From: Pedobacter ureilyticus
GTDB lineage: Bacteria; Bacteroidota; Bacteroidia; Sphingobacteriales; Sphingobacteriaceae
Direction of reading: 5' to 3'
Length of the DNA stretch: 64,000 nucleotides
NCBI RefSeq assembly: GCF_005925345.1
Contig: NZ_SSHJ01000013.1
Span: forward strand, 57,147 to 121,146
The notes under the pieces are model-generated. The model had not been told where the DNA came from. It ran no database searches and was given only the letters and a program-made list of their open reading frames with translations. Positions 63,876-64,000 of this stretch are shown piece by piece; position 1 is the first letter of the stretch, and every line of letters starts with the position of its first letter. A program made the position numbers and the translations under genes.

Positions 63876-64000
<125 letters not shown>

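Overview
The window looks like chromosome from a member of the phylum Bacteroidota, most likely family Sphingobacteriaceae (Pedobacter-like; this is inference). The signs are type IX secretion system (T9SS) sorting domains on very large surface proteins, a PorP/SprF partner protein, DUF5686 and other Bacteroidota-typical families, a Sphingobacterium-type serine palmitoyltransferase, and promoter elements of the Bacteroidota form TAnnTTTG. Base composition is AT-rich by eye. Shine-Dalgarno sequences are weak, as usual in this phylum. I saw no rRNA, tRNA, CRISPR array or prophage.

Layout. 1-4.2 kb: a pirin, a SulP anion transporter and the enoyl-ACP reductase FabV. 4.4-6.9 kb: a TPR sensor kinase and a LuxR-type response regulator. 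7.1-18.8 kb: a 3568-residue T9SS adhesin with its SprF-like outer-membrane partner. 19.1-29.7 kb: two T9SS type-A surface proteins with closely related C-terminal sorting regions, flanking a LytS/LytTR two-component pair and an OmpA-like protein. 30.1-36.3 kb: uvrA, yiaA-like, nnr and lipA. 36.65-38.15 kb: a REP-type repeat system with an IS200-like tyrosine transposase, a 71-bp tandem palindrome array and a truncated second transposase copy. 38.2-41.7 kb: an unknown lipoprotein and another TPR histidine kinase. 55.0-41.8 kb (minus strand): the sphingolipid locus described below. 55.6-62.4 kb: an AraC regulator, OsmC, Mqo, YtxJ with a tiny lipoprotein gene, RibH, a TPR protein, RecF, a DUF721 protein and another tiny lipoprotein. 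62.5-64.0 kb: FKBP isomerase, Ndk, and a 7-bp tandem repeat that runs off the window.

The standout is the minus-strand block 55019-43473. Read in transcription order it encodes serine palmitoyltransferase, a GNAT-type N-acyltransferase (candidate bacterial ceramide synthase), an extended SDR (candidate ceramide reductase), myo-inositol-3-phosphate synthase, a PgpA-type phosphatase, GtrA, a DUF5686 outer-membrane protein, a CDP-alcohol phosphatidyltransferase fused to DUF4833, a fatty-acid-2-hydroxylase-like enzyme and an Aur1-like PAP2 protein. Together these could make ceramide and phosphatidylinositol and join them into inositol phosphorylceramide, with optional 2-hydroxylation. GtrA, DUF5686 and DUF4833 have no assigned role in that pathway and are the most interesting unknowns.

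Many gaps carry dispersed palindromic elements. They recur between unrelated genes and look like REP/MITE-type extragenic repeats, some of which may act as terminators.
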